From contig NZ_CP045144.1 in the NCBI RefSeq assembly GCF_009223885.1, forward strand, positions 3,708,001 to 3,772,000: a stretch of DNA of 64,000 nt. Direction: 5' to 3'. The notes beneath the pieces were generated by a model that was given only the letters and a program-made list of their open reading frames with translations, did not search any database and was not told the DNA's origin. A program made the position numbers and the translations under genes. Numbering within the stretch: position 1 is the stretch's first letter; each line of letters opens with the position of its first letter. Below, piece after piece: positions 1-10,982 of the stretch. The stretch is from Ancylobacter sp. TS-1. GTDB lineage: Bacteria; Pseudomonadota; Alphaproteobacteria; Rhizobiales; Xanthobacteraceae.

Positions 1-152
1 CCCGCGTCCCGCCGGGGCCGGGCAACGGCACCAAAGCCTGCGGAATTCAGGCGAATCACGCTTTGCCGGGGGGGCGGAGCCTCGCCCGCGCGCGGCTAAC
101 CTCGCGCCCGCGATGCCGGTCCGGGCGCCGGCCCGGCGCCGGCGGGGCCATT

Positions 153-168
153 TGGCACGCCACATGCT
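153..168 (+). promoter_or_regulatory. sigma-54 (RpoN) promoter of glnII
   Basis: The sequence TGGCACGCCACATGCT has the invariant GG at 154-155 and GC at 166-167 separated by exactly 10 bases, which is the -24/-12 architecture of RpoN promoters. Transcription would start near 178-180, leaving a leader of about 85 bases before the glnII ATG at 266. glnII genes of rhizobia are known NtrC/RpoN targets, so position and function agree. I did not find a convincing pair of NtrC sites in bases 1-150; only half-site-like stretches are present. Confidence 0.8.
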
Positions 169-265
169 TGTAGGAAGTCCAGCCGTTGGCGGCCGACCAT
201 CCTCGCGCGGCCGGCAAAGCGACCTGGGTCTTCGGCGCCCGGTCTTAAGCTATGAGAGACACGCA

Positions 266-1303
266 ATGACGAAGTACAAGCTTGAGTACATTTGGCTGGA
301 CGGCTACACGCCGACCCCGAACCTGCGTGGCAAGACGCAGATCAAGGAATACGCGGAATTCCCGACGCTCGATCAGCTGCCGCTGTGGGGCTTCGACGGG
401 TCCTCGACCATGCAGGCCGAAGGCCGCAGCTCCGATTGCGTGCTGAAGCCGGTCGCGGTCTATCCCGACCCGGCCCGCACCAATGGCGCGCTGGTGATGT
501 GCGAAGTGATGCTGCCGGACGGCGTTACCCCGCACTCCACCAATGCCCGCGCCACCATCCTCGACGACGAGGGCGCGTGGTTCGGCTTCGAGCAGGAATA
601 CTTCTTCTATAAGGACGGCCGTCCGCTCGGCTTCCCGACGCAGGGCTACCCCGCGCCTCAGGGCCCGTACTACACCGGCGTCGGCTATTCGAACGTCGGC
701 GACGTGGCCCGCAAGATCGTCGAGGAACATCTCGACCTCTGCCTCGAGGCCGGCATCAACCATGAAGGCATCAACGCGGAAGTCGCGAAGGGCCAGTGGG
801 AATTCCAGATCTTCGGCAAGGGCTCCAAGAAGGCGGCCGACGAAGTGTGGATGGCGCGCTACCTGCTGCAGCGCCTGACCGAAAAGTACGGCATCGACAT
901 CGAGTATCACTGCAAGCCGCTCGGCGACACCGACTGGAACGGCTCGGGCATGCACGCCAACTTCTCGACCACCTACCTGCGTGAGGTCGGCGGCAAGGAG
1001 TATTTCGAGGCGCTGATGGCGCAGTTCGACAAGAACCTGATGGACCACATCGCCGTCTATGGCCCGGACAACGACAAGCGTCTGACCGGCAAGCACGAGA
1101 CCGCGCCGTGGAACAAGTTCTCCTACGGCGTGGCTGACCGCGGCGCCTCGGTTCGCGTGCCGCACTCGTTCATCAAGAACGACTACAAGGGCTATCTTGA
1201 GGATCGCCGCCCGAACTCGCAGGGCGACCCCTACGCCATCGCCTCGCAGATCCTGAAGACGGTCTCCGAAGTCCCGACCAAGGCCGCCGTCGCCGCGGCG
1301 TGA
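266..1303 (+). CDS. glnII: Glutamine synthetase type II (GSII)
   Basis: It makes glutamine from glutamate, ammonium and ATP in the cytoplasm. The 345-residue length and the opening MTKYKLEYIWLDGYTPTPNL are typical of the short, eukaryote-like GSII class, not of the roughly 470-residue GlnA. Family motifs include LWGFDGSSTMQA (residues about 43-54), the glutamate-binding GFEQEYFF, the NHEGINAEVAKGQWEFQ stretch, and the late DRGASVRVP and DRRPNSQGDPY. An in-frame ATG at 113 lies upstream of the sigma-54 promoter and encodes a non-conserved tail, so the start is placed at 266. The gene is monocistronic, with its own RpoN promoter and a terminator. Expression is expected under nitrogen limitation. 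Confidence 0.95.
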   Translation: MTKYKLEYIWLDGYTPTPNLRGKTQIKEYAEFPTLDQLPLWGFDGSSTMQAEGRSSDCVLKPVAVYPDPARTNGALVMCEVMLPDGVTPHSTNARATILDDEGAWFGFEQEYFFYKDGRPLGFPTQGYPAPQGPYYTGVGYSNVGDVARKIVEEHLDLCLEAGINHEGINAEVAKGQWEFQIFGKGSKKAADEVWMARYLLQRLTEKYGIDIEYHCKPLGDTDWNGSGMHANFSTTYLREVGGKEYFEALMAQFDKNLMDHIAVYGPDNDKRLTGKHETAPWNKFSYGVADRGASVRVPHSFIKNDYKGYLEDRRPNSQGDPYAIASQILKTVSEVPTKAAVAAA

Positions 1304-1391
1304 GGATGACGCGTCCGGGGCCGGGCCGTGCGCCCGCCCCGCCGCCACCAGCCTCCTGAGACGGTCCCGGAGACGGGCCACTGTCTCCCTC

Positions 1392-1426
1392 AAGCCAGTC
1401 CCGGAAACGGGGCTGGCTTTTGTTTT
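1392..1426 (+). terminator. Rho-independent terminator of glnII
   Basis: AAGCCAG and CTGGCTT form a 7-bp stem that extends inward through CCC/GGG around a GAAA-type loop. It is followed by TTTTGTTTT. It lies 90 bases after the glnII stop on the same strand. Confidence 0.85.
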
Positions 1427-1476
1427 GCGCGCGTCCGCGTGCTTCGCGGCCGGCCGCGCGGGCGCCTTCCTCCGAT

Positions 1477-1763
1477 CGTCATCCCGGCCGGAGGCGCAGC
1501 CGCAGAGCCGGGATCGCCGAAGAGTCTTGCGCTGGGTCCCGGATCGGCGTTCCGCCTGCGGCGTCACTTGTCCGGGAGACGAAGCCCGTGCGGCACCCAT
1601 GTTTCCCGGACAAGCTGCGCGCAGCGCAGCGCCGATCCGGGACCCAGGACAGAACGTTCTGGCCGGCCACCGTCATCCCGGCCGGAGGCGGAGCCGGAGC
1701 GCCGGGATCGCTCTCCATTCCTTCACGCGATCCCGGATCGGCCTGCGGCCGTCCGGGATGACG
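1477..1763. repeat. Nested palindromic intergenic repeats (family A, GTCATCCCGG type)
   Basis: The gap between glnII and cls (1304-1839) holds no credible gene and is filled with palindromes. CGTCATCCCGG occurs at 1477 and 1671, and its complement CCGGGATGACG ends at 1763. Inside, an exact 18-base inverted repeat (1532-1549 and 1630-1647) is separated by 80 bases, and a shorter TTGTCCGGGA/TCCCGGACAA pair nests within it. The same family recurs at 18762-18865, 48899-48992 and 57562-57660. It is a REP/RPE-like element with no coding capacity seen. Confidence 0.8.
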
Positions 1764-1839
1764 ACGCAGCAAGGGCCGGATGACGATGCGGGCGGGTCCG
1801 GCAGGGGCGGCGCGGGATGGGCGCCTCGGCTGGCTCGGC

Positions 1840-3273
1840 TCACAGATAAGGCGAGGCCAGCCAGATCGCCCGGTTGCGCAGCCGTGTGAGGAACGGGCGG
1901 GCGGCCAGCGTCGCCAGCGTCTCGGCGCGGCCGCCGGCGATCATGGCGCCGATGCGCGCCTCGATGGCACCGGCGACGGCGGGATCGTAGAGTTCGAGAT
2001 CAAGCTCGAAATTCAGCCGCAGGCTGCGCGGGTCGAGGTTGGAGGAGCCGGCATAGGCCCAGCAGCCATCCACAGACAGCAGCTTGGAATGGTCGAACAT
2101 GCCGCCCGCCCGCCAGACGCGGCAGTCGCCGGCCAGCACCTGGTCAAGCTGGGCGGTCATGGCGTAGTCGACCAGCTTCAGATTATTGGCCGAGGGGATC
2201 ACGATATCGACCTCGACGCCCCGCCGCCCGGCCACGGCGAGGGCGCCGATGAGCTGCTGGTCGGGCAGGAAATAGGGCGAGCAGATGCGCACCCGGCTCT
2301 GCGCGATCGACAGCGCGCCCATGATCATGCTGTGCGCGCAGGCGAGGTTGCGGTCGGGCCCGGAGGGCACGACGCGCACCGCCACCGGGCCGCAGGGCGG
2401 GGCTTCCGGCGCCTCGGCCCAGGCCGGGCCGTCGAGAAACTCGTCGGTGGTGAAGGACCAGTCCTGGCTGAACACGGTGAGCAATTGCTCCACCGCGCGC
2501 CCCTCGACGCGGAAATGGGTGTCGCGCGCGGGATCGTCGCCGGCATGGGCGCTGGTGAACTGGGCGCGGATGTTCATCCCGCCGGTGAAGCCGAGCGTGC
2601 CGTCGACGATCAGCATCTTCCGGTGGCTGCGCAGATTGGCATAGGGCAGGCGCAGGCCGATGAGGTTGCCCATGAACAGGTCGGTGACGACCCCGCCCGC
2701 CGTCAGCCGGCCGACGATGGAGGGGCGCGAATAGCGCGCGCCGATGGCGTCGATCAGCACCCGCACCGCGACGCCGCGCCGGTGCGCCTCGATCAGCGCG
2801 TCGGCGAACTCGACGCCCACGGGGTCGTTGTCGAAGATGTAGCTGGAGAGCGCCACGTGCCGCTTGGCCCCGCGAATGGCGGCCAGCATCTGCGGATAGG
2901 CCTCGTCGCCGCTGTCGAGCAGGCGCACGGCGTTGCCGGTCGTGAGCGGGAAGGCCGCCACCCGGTCGCCGAGCCGCTTCATCGCCGAGAGGCTGGGCGA
3001 GAGCGAGATGGCGATGGGCGGGCGCTCATGGTGGCGGCGCCGGTCCTGGCTGGCGCGGCGCCGGCCGGCCGCGCTCTGGCGGATGCGGTTGATGCCGGCC
3101 ACGAGGTAGAGGCCGGCGCCGATCAGCGGCGACAGCAGGATGACGCCGACCCAGCCGATGGCGGCGCGCACGTCCTCCTTGGTCATCGCCGCATGGATGG
3201 CCGCCACGATGCCGACCGTGCCGCTGGTGACGAGGACGATGTGCGGCCAGTAATGCGACCAGAAGCTTTCCAT
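1840..3273 (-). CDS. cls: Cardiolipin synthase, phospholipase D family
   Basis: It condenses two phosphatidylglycerol molecules to cardiolipin at the inner membrane. The 477-residue protein opens with two hydrophobic segments (residues about 10-28 and 38-60, the PLDc_N region). It carries two HKD motifs, HRKMLIVDGTLGFTGG near residue 216 and HSKLLSVDGCWAYAGSSN near residue 394, each with the expected downstream Gly/Ser-Asn. Length and architecture match bacterial ClsA-type enzymes. It stands alone downstream of lon on the same strand, separated by 136 bases that include a palindrome. Another PLD-type phosphatidyltransferase is the only real alternative. Confidence 0.88.
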   Translation of the reverse strand: MESFWSHYWPHIVLVTSGTVGIVAAIHAAMTKEDVRAAIGWVGVILLSPLIGAGLYLVAGINRIRQSAAGRRRASQDRRRHHERPPIAISLSPSLSAMKRLGDRVAAFPLTTGNAVRLLDSGDEAYPQMLAAIRGAKRHVALSSYIFDNDPVGVEFADALIEAHRRGVAVRVLIDAIGARYSRPSIVGRLTAGGVVTDLFMGNLIGLRLPYANLRSHRKMLIVDGTLGFTGGMNIRAQFTSAHAGDDPARDTHFRVEGRAVEQLLTVFSQDWSFTTDEFLDGPAWAEAPEAPPCGPVAVRVVPSGPDRNLACAHSMIMGALSIAQSRVRICSPYFLPDQQLIGALAVAGRRGVEVDIVIPSANNLKLVDYAMTAQLDQVLAGDCRVWRAGGMFDHSKLLSVDGCWAYAGSSNLDPRSLRLNFELDLELYDPAVAGAIEARIGAMIAGGRAETLATLAARPFLTRLRNRAIWLASPYL

Positions 3274-3366
3274 CGCCGCCGTCCAGTGACCTTGTGCCGG
3301 CTCGCTCTCTAGCCGGAATCCGGCGCGCGGTCATCATCGCCCGGGGAGGGGAAGGGATGGGAAGCC

Positions 3367-3392
3367 GCCGTCCCGGATCGCTCCGGGACGGC
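3367..3392 (-). terminator. Perfect palindrome after lon, probable terminator
   Basis: GCCGTCCCGGA and TCCGGGACGGC form an 11-bp perfect stem around TCGC, 17 bases after the lon stop. There is no clear U-run on the minus strand, so termination is probable but not certain. The core resembles the family A repeat and it may be a solo copy. Confidence 0.5.
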
Positions 3393-3409
3393 AGGGGGGT
3401 CGCGTAGGA

Positions 3410-5845
<2,436 letters not shown>

Positions 5846-5862
5846 GTCTTTGTCCCCCTTCC

Positions 5863-6279
5863 TCAAACCTTGCGCAGCACAATGGCGAGGCAGCCATTGA
5901 CCATGCGCGGGCGGATCACCTCGTAGCGGCCGGGCGGCAGCGCCAGCTGGCGCTCGAAACGGCCCTGCGGAAGCTCCATGCGGTGGATGGTGGCGCGGCG
6001 CAGCTCGGGCGGCAGCACGCGCTCGCCGGCGATGGTGAGCACTCCGTTGTGGATCGCCACGCTGATCTGGTCCGGGTCGACGCCCGGCAGCGCGGCGAGC
6101 ACCAGCAGTTCGCTCTCATCCTCGATCATGTCGACGGGCGGTTCCCAGCACGGGGCGCGGCGCACGCTGGCGCCCGGACGCGCGGCCGGCTGGAAGATCT
6201 GCCGGTGCATGCGCTCGGCGCGGCTGAGCGTCTCGAGGGCTTCCGACCACATCCACAGGCGGGGGTCAGTCTTCGTCAT
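5863..6279 (-). CDS. Small heat-shock protein, Hsp20/alpha-crystallin family
   Basis: An ATP-independent holdase chaperone. The 138-residue protein has an alpha-crystallin domain beginning at WEPPVDMIEDESELLVLAAL, with PGVDPDQISVAIHNGVLTIAGER, and ends in NGCLAIVLRKV. The usual C-terminal IXI tail is missing, so the protein stops at the end of the last beta strand. That may limit assembly into large oligomers. AGGAG sits six bases before the ATG at 6279; an ATG two codons earlier (6285) is too close to that site. It is directly upstream of lon, supporting a shared protein-quality-control role. Confidence 0.85.
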   Translation of the reverse strand: MTKTDPRLWMWSEALETLSRAERMHRQIFQPAARPGASVRRAPCWEPPVDMIEDESELLVLAALPGVDPDQISVAIHNGVLTIAGERVLPPELRRATIHRMELPQGRFERQLALPPGRYEVIRPRMVNGCLAIVLRKV

Positions 6280-6427
6280 GAACATCTCCTGGCAGGCCCC
6301 GTTTCCCGTGAGGGTGGGGACCCGCGAGGCTCATATGGTGTCGCCCGGAAGCAACACCAGAGGCCCTCGCCACCCCCGGAGCCGGCCGGGGCGGGCGTCC
6401 GCGCAAACGGGCGGATGCACGCACGCT

Positions 6428-8446
6428 TTAGCGCGGTTGCCCGGTGCGCGCGCCGCCCGGTTCCCACAAGGCACGCAGCGCGTTGAGGATGGCGGCGACG
6501 TCGATGAGTTCCTGCAACAACGCGCCCTGCACCGGCGCCAGCCAGCCGAAGGCGGCGGCGATCATGCCCGCGAGCGACAGGCCGATGCCGACATAGACGC
6601 TCTGCAACGCCACCGCGCGGGCGCGCCGGGCGATGCGCATGGCGTCGATCAGCCGGTCGAGCCGGTCGACCAGTATGACCACATTGGCCGCCTCCGAGGA
6701 GGCCGCCGAGCCGCGCGCGGCCATGGCGACGCCGATATCGGCGGCGGCCAGTGCCGGCGCGTCGTTCACCCCGTCGCCGACCATCATCACCGGGCCGTTG
6801 CCGCGCTCGGCGATCACGCGGCGGGCCTTGTCCTGCGGGGTCAGTTCGCTGGCCACGGCGTCGAAGCCGAGCCCCTCGGCGATGGCCTGCGCCCGCTCGC
6901 TCTCGTCGCCGGTCGCCAGTATGACGCGCCGCACGCCGGCCTGCCGCAACTCGTCCAGCACTGCGCGGGCCTCGCCGCGCAGTTCGTCGGCCAGCAGCAG
7001 CGCCCCGGCCAGTTCGCCGTCGATGGCCACCACCACGGCGACCGTTCCCGGCCGCAGCGTCCAGCCGACCAGACCGTCATCGGGGGCGGCGCCGGTGGCG
7101 GCGGCGACGAAATCCCAGCCGCCGAGCGCCACCTCGCGGTCGCCGACCCGCCCGGCGATGCCGGCGCCGGGGGATTCGCGCACCTCGGACGGCACGTCCA
7201 GCGCGAGGCCCCGCTCGGTCGCCGCCATCACCAGCGCCTCGGCGACGACATGGGCCGAACTCTGGTCGAGCGAGGCGGCGAGCCGCAGCAATTCGTCCTC
7301 CGCCAGCCCGCCCCGGCTGCGGATGCCGACGATGCGCGGGCGCCCGCCGGTCAGCGTGCCGGTCTTGTCGAGCAGCACGGTACGCACCTTGGCCAGCGTC
7401 TCCAGCGCGCCGCCATCCTTGACCAGCACGCCGTGGCGGGCGCAGCGCGAGATGCCGGAGATGATCGCCACCGGCACGGCGAGGATGAGCGGGCAGGGGG
7501 TCGCGATCACCAGCACCGCGAGCGCGCGCACCGAGTCGCCGCTTATCGCCCAGGCGAGGCCGGCCATGGTCAGCGTCACGGCGAGGAAGCCGAGCGCGAA
7601 TCGGTCGGCGAGGCGCGCCATCGGCGCCTTGGACTGCTGGGCGCCCGCCACCAGCCGCACGATGCCGGCATAGGTGCTGTCCGCCGCCGCGCGGCTGGCG
7701 AGCAGGTCGAAGGCGTCGCCGGCATTGGTGGAGCCGCTCAGCACCTCCTCGCCATGCAGGCGGCGCACGGGCAGCGATTCGCCGGTCAGCGCCGACTGGT
7801 CGAGCGCGGCGGCCGGGCTTTGCAGCCAGCCGTCCACCGGCACCACCTCGCCGCGCCGGACCAGGATGACGTCGCCCGGCACGAGGGCGTCGAGCGGCAC
7901 CTCGTGCAGCCGGCCGTCCTCGCGGCGGGTGGCGCTGCGCGGCAGCCGGCCGAGCAGGGCGGTCATCTCGCGCGCGGCGCGGCTGTGGGCGTAGGCTTCC
8001 AGAGCCTCGCCGCCGCTGAACATCAGCGCGACGATGGCGCCGGCGAGGTTCTCGCCGAAGGCCAGCGCCCCGCCCATGGCGAGCGCGGCGATCAGGTCGA
8101 GGCCGAACTCCCCGCGCCGCAGGCTGCCGGCGATGGTGACGAGGAGCACGGCGAGGACGGTGCCGGTGGCGCCGATCCAGATCCGCTCGGCCAGTTCCGG
8201 CCGCCCCGCCAGCCAGACGACGGCGCTCGCCGCCAGCGCCAGCGCCAGCGCCGGCAGCAGCAGGCGCCGCAGCCGGGTCCCGACCGTTCGGATTGCGTCC
8301 GATATCGCCGACGATTTCACCCGCGCGCTCCCCGCGACATGCTGGCGCGGTTCGCCCGCGATGTCATTGACTGCCTTTTCGTCGTCCGCCTGCCTCGCCG
8401 CCATCGGTAGGACACCGCATCCGCAGCAAGACGGAGGATCCGGCAC
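6428..8446 (-). CDS. Heavy-metal-translocating P1B-type ATPase
   Basis: A metal cation efflux pump of the inner membrane. Diagnostic motifs are TGES (actuator domain), the intramembrane CPL in ATPCPLILAVP near residue 316, the phosphorylation site DKTGTLTGG near 358, and GDGVNDAPALA near 555. The N-terminus lacks a heavy-metal-associated domain; only a short Cys-containing stretch (CCGCG) is present. The usual SXHP dipeptide of the nucleotide-binding domain is replaced by SSAHVV, as in one branch of these pumps. CPL rather than CPC makes copper less likely; Zn, Cd, Co or Mn are possible. The start is uncertain: GTG at 8446 or ATG at 8404, neither with a strong ribosome site. Confidence 0.85.
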   Translation of the reverse strand: MPDPPSCCGCGVLPMAARQADDEKAVNDIAGEPRQHVAGSARVKSSAISDAIRTVGTRLRRLLLPALALALAASAVVWLAGRPELAERIWIGATGTVLAVLLVTIAGSLRRGEFGLDLIAALAMGGALAFGENLAGAIVALMFSGGEALEAYAHSRAAREMTALLGRLPRSATRREDGRLHEVPLDALVPGDVILVRRGEVVPVDGWLQSPAAALDQSALTGESLPVRRLHGEEVLSGSTNAGDAFDLLASRAAADSTYAGIVRLVAGAQQSKAPMARLADRFALGFLAVTLTMAGLAWAISGDSVRALAVLVIATPCPLILAVPVAIISGISRCARHGVLVKDGGALETLAKVRTVLLDKTGTLTGGRPRIVGIRSRGGLAEDELLRLAASLDQSSAHVVAEALVMAATERGLALDVPSEVRESPGAGIAGRVGDREVALGGWDFVAAATGAAPDDGLVGWTLRPGTVAVVVAIDGELAGALLLADELRGEARAVLDELRQAGVRRVILATGDESERAQAIAEGLGFDAVASELTPQDKARRVIAERGNGPVMMVGDGVNDAPALAAADIGVAMAARGSAASSEAANVVILVDRLDRLIDAMRIARRARAVALQSVYVGIGLSLAGMIAAAFGWLAPVQGALLQELIDVAAILNALRALWEPGGARTGQPR

Positions 8447-8627
8447 CCGGATCGGGTTGTGGGGGCGGCGTTAATGAAATATTACCTAAGGTCGGATATT
8501 AACCGATTTGGCTTGGGGGCCGTCGGCGGACAATGGCTTGGGCGCCGACGTTGAACGCAATCGAAGGCCGTTGCCGGCGCGTGGAAGCGCATATGTGCTC
8601 CTGCGCCCGGCGGTCGTCTGTTCAGAG

Positions 8628-9638
8628 ATGCCTATGCGGCTGATTGGATCTTTCCTCATCGGTTCTGTGAGCTTCGTCGGTGTGGCGGTCGCGGTGGCGT
8701 GGGTGTCGAGCACCTCGCTGCCGACCCCGGCCGACGCGGCGCGCGTCGATCCTTCGCTGCGCCTCGCCCCGGCAGGCCCGGAGGTCGCGAGCGCGATCGA
8801 GGACGGGCCGTCGACGCCGCCGCAGCGCTCCGTCACGGATGTGCGCAATTTCCATCCCGCCGGCGAGATCGCGCAGGGCGACGACTGGCTGTTCCGCCCG
8901 GCGATCATGCCGGTGCGGCCCGCCCTGCTTGCCGCCATCCCGGTGCCGCCGGCTGCCGGTCCCCCGACGGTGGAGACGGTGAGCACGGTGCCGCTGCCGA
9001 TGGCCAACCCGCTCGTCGCCGGCCGTGTGATGCCGGGCGATGCGCCGGACGATTCGGTCACGCTCGCCCCGCTGCCGCCGCGCAAGCCGTCCGCGCAGAT
9101 GCTCGCCTCGCTGCCGCCGCCGATGGAGGAAGATGCCGCCCCCGAGGAGACCGCTCCGCAGGAGCAGGCCGCCCCCAAGGACGAGCTGCGCTACCCGACG
9201 TCCGAGGACAGGTTCGCCATCTACGACATCCGCGCCAAGAAGCTCTATCTGCCGAACGGCAAGAAGCTGGAGGCGCATTCCGGCTATGGCGAGAAGTTCG
9301 ACGACATCCGCTATGTGCATGTGAAGATGCACGGCGTGACGCCGCCGAACCGCTACAAGCTGCGCATGCGCGAGGCGCTGTTCCACGGCACCGAGGCGGT
9401 GCGCATGACCCCGGTCGGCGACCAACCCATGTATGGGCGCAACGGCTTCCTGCTGCACCCCTATCTGCTCGGCCCGCGCGGCGATTCCAACGGCTGCATC
9501 TCGCTGGCCGACTACGACGCCTTCCTCAAGTCCTTCAAGAAGGGCGAGATCGACGAGGTCATCGTGGTCGAGGCGATGCCGAAATCGGCCGAGCCGCCCA
9601 ACCCGCTGCTGTCCTGGCTGACCGGCAAGCGTAGCTGA
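8628..9638 (+). CDS. DUF2778 (Tlde1-like) L,D-transpeptidase-fold protein with N-terminal anchor
   Basis: A 336-residue envelope protein. Residues about 3-25 form a signal anchor (RLIGSFLIGSVSFVGVAVAV). They are followed by a long Pro/Ala/Glu-rich disordered region to about residue 190. The C-terminal domain begins at RFAIYDIRAKKLYLPNGKKL, the entry typical of DUF2778 proteins, and holds HG in the middle and GPRGDSNGCISL with the candidate nucleophile Cys. The fold is known from YkuD/L,D-transpeptidases and from the Tlde1 type VI effector. Here, with no secretion genes nearby, a housekeeping periplasmic peptidoglycan role is more likely. ATGs at 8628 and 8634 are both possible. The 180 bases upstream are the promoter region. 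Confidence 0.65.
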   Translation: MPMRLIGSFLIGSVSFVGVAVAVAWVSSTSLPTPADAARVDPSLRLAPAGPEVASAIEDGPSTPPQRSVTDVRNFHPAGEIAQGDDWLFRPAIMPVRPALLAAIPVPPAAGPPTVETVSTVPLPMANPLVAGRVMPGDAPDDSVTLAPLPPRKPSAQMLASLPPPMEEDAAPEETAPQEQAAPKDELRYPTSEDRFAIYDIRAKKLYLPNGKKLEAHSGYGEKFDDIRYVHVKMHGVTPPNRYKLRMREALFHGTEAVRMTPVGDQPMYGRNGFLLHPYLLGPRGDSNGCISLADYDAFLKSFKKGEIDEVIVVEAMPKSAEPPNPLLSWLTGKRS

Positions 9639-9713
9639 GGCCCGGCGCGACGCGGTTCCCGGCGCAATGGCCGGGACCTGCCGCCCACCGCTTCCCTCCC
9701 GGAGCCGCCCCCC

Positions 9714-10976
9714 ATGTCGACCCTGCACGCCGGCTACTTCACCGATGGGCTCGACGCCGATCCCGAGCTCGCCGCCGCCATTCGCGGCGAGGAGGCGCGC
9801 CAGCGCGACGGGATCGAGCTGATCGCCTCGGAGAACATCGTCTCCCGTCTGGTGCTGGAGGCGCAGGGCTCGGTGCTCACCAACAAGACCGTCGAGGGGC
9901 TGCCCCATGCCCGCTATTATGGCGGGGCCGAGTTCGCCGACGTCATCGAGGCGCTGGCGGTGGAGCGCGCCACGCGGCTGTTCGGCTGCCGCTTCGCCAA
10001 TGTGCAGCCCCATTCCGGCTCCAACGCCAATGGTGGCGTGTTTCTCGGCCTGCTCAGGCTCGGCGACGCCATCCTCTCGATGAACACGGCGGCCGGCGGC
10101 CATATCAGCCACGGCCACCCCGCCACGCTGACCGGCCGCGACTACCGCATCCTCACCTATGGCGTGGACCGCGAGAGCGAGCGCATCGATCTCGACGAGG
10201 TGCGCGCCGTGGCGCTCGACCACGAGGCGAAGCTGATCGTGGCCGGCGGCTCGGCCTATCCGCGCGCCATCGACTTCGCCGGGCTGCGCGCCATCGCCGA
10301 CGAGGTGGGCGCCCTGCTCATGGTCGACATGGCGCATTTCGCCGGACTGGTGGCCACCGGGCTGTATCCGCACCCGTTCCCGCACGCCCATGTCGTCACC
10401 TCCACCACCTACAAGTCGCTGCGCGGGGCGCGCGGCGGGCTGGTGCTGTGGAACGACGAGGCGCTGAGCGACCGCATCAATTACGGCATCTTCCCCGGCG
10501 TGCAGGGCTCGGTGATGATGCACGCGGTAGCTGGCAAAGCGGCCTGCTTCGGCGAGGCGCTGCGGCCCGAGTTCCGGCTCTATAACGAGGCGGTGCTCGC
10601 CAATGCCCGCGCCATGGCCGCCACGCTGGCGGCGGCCGGCGTGCGCATCGTCGCCGGCGGCACTGATTGCGGGCTGATGCTGGTCGACCTTACCGATCTC
10701 GGCGTCACCGGCGATATCGCCGCCAAGGCGCTGGAGGCGGCGGGGCTGGCGGTGAACAAGAACCTGATCCCGTTCGATCCGCGCCCGCCGGAGGCGCCCT
10801 CGGGGCTGCGCCTGTCCTCCAATGCCGGCACGGCGCGGGGCTTCGGCGTCGGCGAGTTCGAGACCGTTGCCGGCTGGATCGCCCGCATCGTCAAGGCGCC
10901 GTCGGACAGCGCCGGCATCGCGTCGATCCGCGGCGAGGTCGAGGCGCTCTGCGCCCGCTTCCCGATCTATTCCTGA
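9714..10976 (+). CDS. Serine hydroxymethyltransferase-like PLP enzyme (divergent)
   Basis: A fold-type I PLP protein of 420 residues that aligns by eye with GlyA over its whole length (ELIASENIVS near residue 37, PHSGSNANGGVF, the Asp in LMVDMAHFAGLVATG, and SSNAGTARGFG). The Schiff-base lysine is Lys234 in TSTTYKSLRGARGG. Canonical GlyA has TTTTHKTLRG, so the His before Lys is Tyr here, and NKYAEGYPGRRYYGG is NKTVEGLPHARYYGG. It may be a true second SHMT or a specialised relative, for example for alpha-methylserine or another hydroxymethyl substrate. It runs toward cbbR, with six bases between the stops. A C1/glycine role beside the Calvin operon is inference. Confidence 0.75.
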   Translation: MSTLHAGYFTDGLDADPELAAAIRGEEARQRDGIELIASENIVSRLVLEAQGSVLTNKTVEGLPHARYYGGAEFADVIEALAVERATRLFGCRFANVQPHSGSNANGGVFLGLLRLGDAILSMNTAAGGHISHGHPATLTGRDYRILTYGVDRESERIDLDEVRAVALDHEAKLIVAGGSAYPRAIDFAGLRAIADEVGALLMVDMAHFAGLVATGLYPHPFPHAHVVTSTTYKSLRGARGGLVLWNDEALSDRINYGIFPGVQGSVMMHAVAGKAACFGEALRPEFRLYNEAVLANARAMAATLAAAGVRIVAGGTDCGLMLVDLTDLGVTGDIAAKALEAAGLAVNKNLIPFDPRPPEAPSGLRLSSNAGTARGFGVGEFETVAGWIARIVKAPSDSAGIASIRGEVEALCARFPIYS

Positions 10977-10982
10977 GGCGGC

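Noticed and set aside
42..112. Tail of a gene or an RNA gene at the start of the window
   Set aside because: No frame with a recognisable C-terminus and no tRNA-like or terminator structure was seen in bases 1-112.
113..265. N-terminal extension of glutamine synthetase from an ATG at 113
   Set aside because: It would start upstream of the sigma-54 promoter, and the extra 51 residues are Arg/Pro-rich with no similarity to GSII.
1304..1839. Several short frames in the glnII-cls gap
   Set aside because: They are readings through nested palindromes, with repeated Arg/Pro/Gly-rich products in several frames.
6280..6427. Heat-shock (RpoH) promoter before hsp20, from a GTTGCTT and CCATATGA pair on the minus strand
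   Set aside because: The spacing is about eight bases, shorter than the known range, so the match is not convincing, although heat control is likely.
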